Shown piece after piece: positions 5,157 through 5,257 of a stretch of 5,257 nucleotides of DNA. The translations under genes were made by a program, and so were the position numbers. The stretch is from positions 1 through 5,257 of the forward strand of contig VBJK01000504.1 in the NCBI GenBank assembly GCA_005879655.1, given 5' to 3'. This DNA comes from Chloroflexota bacterium. Lineage in GTDB: Bacteria > Chloroflexota > Ktedonobacteria > Ktedonobacterales > Ktedonobacteraceae. The first letter of the stretch is position 1, and the number at the start of each line of letters is the position of its first letter. The notes under the pieces were generated by a model. That model made no database searches. It had not been told where the DNA came from and was given only the letters and a program-made list of their open reading frames with translations.

Positions 5157-5257
5157 GGGGTCTCAATTTTAACCCTGGAGTCTAGGATGAGGTCTCAATT
5201 TTAACCCTGGGGTCTCAACTTGAGTCCTGGGGTCTCAACTTGAGTCCTGGGGTCTCA
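5157..5257. repeat. Tandem repeat, 20-bp period, running off the window edge
   Basis: Units beginning G(G/A)GGTCTCAA lie at 5157-5176, 5189-5208, 5209-5228, 5229-5248 and 5249-5257 (partial). The first two share ATTTTAACCCT and the next two share ACTTGAGTCCT, so there are two unit subtypes. A 12-base insert (5177-5188) follows the first unit. On the minus strand the units begin TGAGACCC. It may be a U3 enhancer-type repeat or flanking satellite-like DNA. Its full length is unknown. Confidence 0.9.

Larger units (their letters stand above)
4555..5185. repeat. Dispersed CTAGAC/GTCTAG words
   Basis: CTAGAC or its complement GTCTAG occurs at 4555-4560, 4816-4821, 4928-4933, 4930-4935 (together the palindrome GTCTAGAC), 4986-4991 and 5180-5185. 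A related inverted repeat, TAGACCTAGTCTA, is at 4661-4673. I noticed only one other copy in the rest of the window (1631-1636). Clustering in the putative LTR suggests a cis-element, but this is inference. Confidence 0.55.
1..5257 (-). mobile_element. Ty1/copia-type LTR retrotransposon, 5' part (3' end off the window)
   Basis: The minus strand reads, from high to low coordinates, a non-coding LTR-like block, a structured leader and a gag-pol polyprotein with integrase ahead of reverse transcriptase. That order defines Copia rather than Gypsy elements. All five enzymatic or structural modules are recognisable and in one frame, so this is a full-coding autonomous copy as far as the window shows. 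The 3' end of pol, the polypurine tract and the 3' LTR lie beyond position 1. The outer limit of the 5' LTR is not resolved, so some sequence near 5257 may be flanking host DNA or a neighbouring repeat. The motif style is that of plant Copia elements; the clade was not assigned. Confidence 0.95.
4431..5257 (-). repeat. Probable 5' LTR (limits uncertain), possibly with flanking DNA
   Basis: This block of about 830 bases has no coding frame and is A+T-rich. It lies where the 5' LTR must be relative to gag. It contains TATA-like and AATAAA words in the element's sense, dispersed CTAGAC/GTCTAG words and an edge tandem repeat, which suits U3-R-U5. Minus-strand TGTTGGG, a common way for Copia LTRs to begin, occurs at 4885 and 5145; either could be the 5' terminus, or the LTR may extend past 5257. 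Without the 3' LTR the ends cannot be fixed. Confidence 0.5.

Overview
The window is almost entirely one Ty1/copia-type LTR retrotransposon (Pseudoviridae-like), lying on the minus strand. The domain order Gag - zinc knuckle - protease - integrase - reverse transcriptase - RNase H, and the wording of the motifs, are those of plant Copia polyproteins, so the host is most likely a flowering plant. I cannot name the species or the Copia clade from the sequence alone. There are no host genes, tRNAs, rRNAs or CRISPR arrays.

Layout, read in the element's own direction (from high to low coordinates). About 4430-5257 is an A+T-rich, non-coding block that I take to be 5' LTR and possibly flanking DNA. 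It holds a 20-bp-period tandem repeat at the window edge, dispersed CTAGAC/GTCTAG words, a weak TATA-like word and a poly(A)-signal-like word. About 3807-4430 is the untranslated leader. It carries four stem-loops (4019-4059, 4114-4163, 4183-4244, 4281-4321). Their stems differ in sequence but their tips are nearly identical: a bulged A, two base pairs, and a six-base CACAGY loop. From 3806 to the left edge runs one uninterrupted gag-pol reading frame of 1,268 complete codons. It keeps every catalytic motif I looked for and is cut by the window edge just after the RNase H domain. The 3' end of pol and the 3' LTR are outside the window.

How the parts work together: a transcript starting in the 5' LTR would carry the hairpin leader and then the single gag-pol frame. 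Gag forms the particle and binds RNA through its CCHC knuckle, the Asp protease cuts the polyprotein, RT/RNase H makes cDNA, and integrase inserts it. The hairpin array sits where Gag-binding, packaging, dimerisation or translation-control signals would be expected, and it is the most interesting feature here. I could not find a standard initiator-tRNA-Met primer-binding site, so the exact LTR/leader border is undecided.
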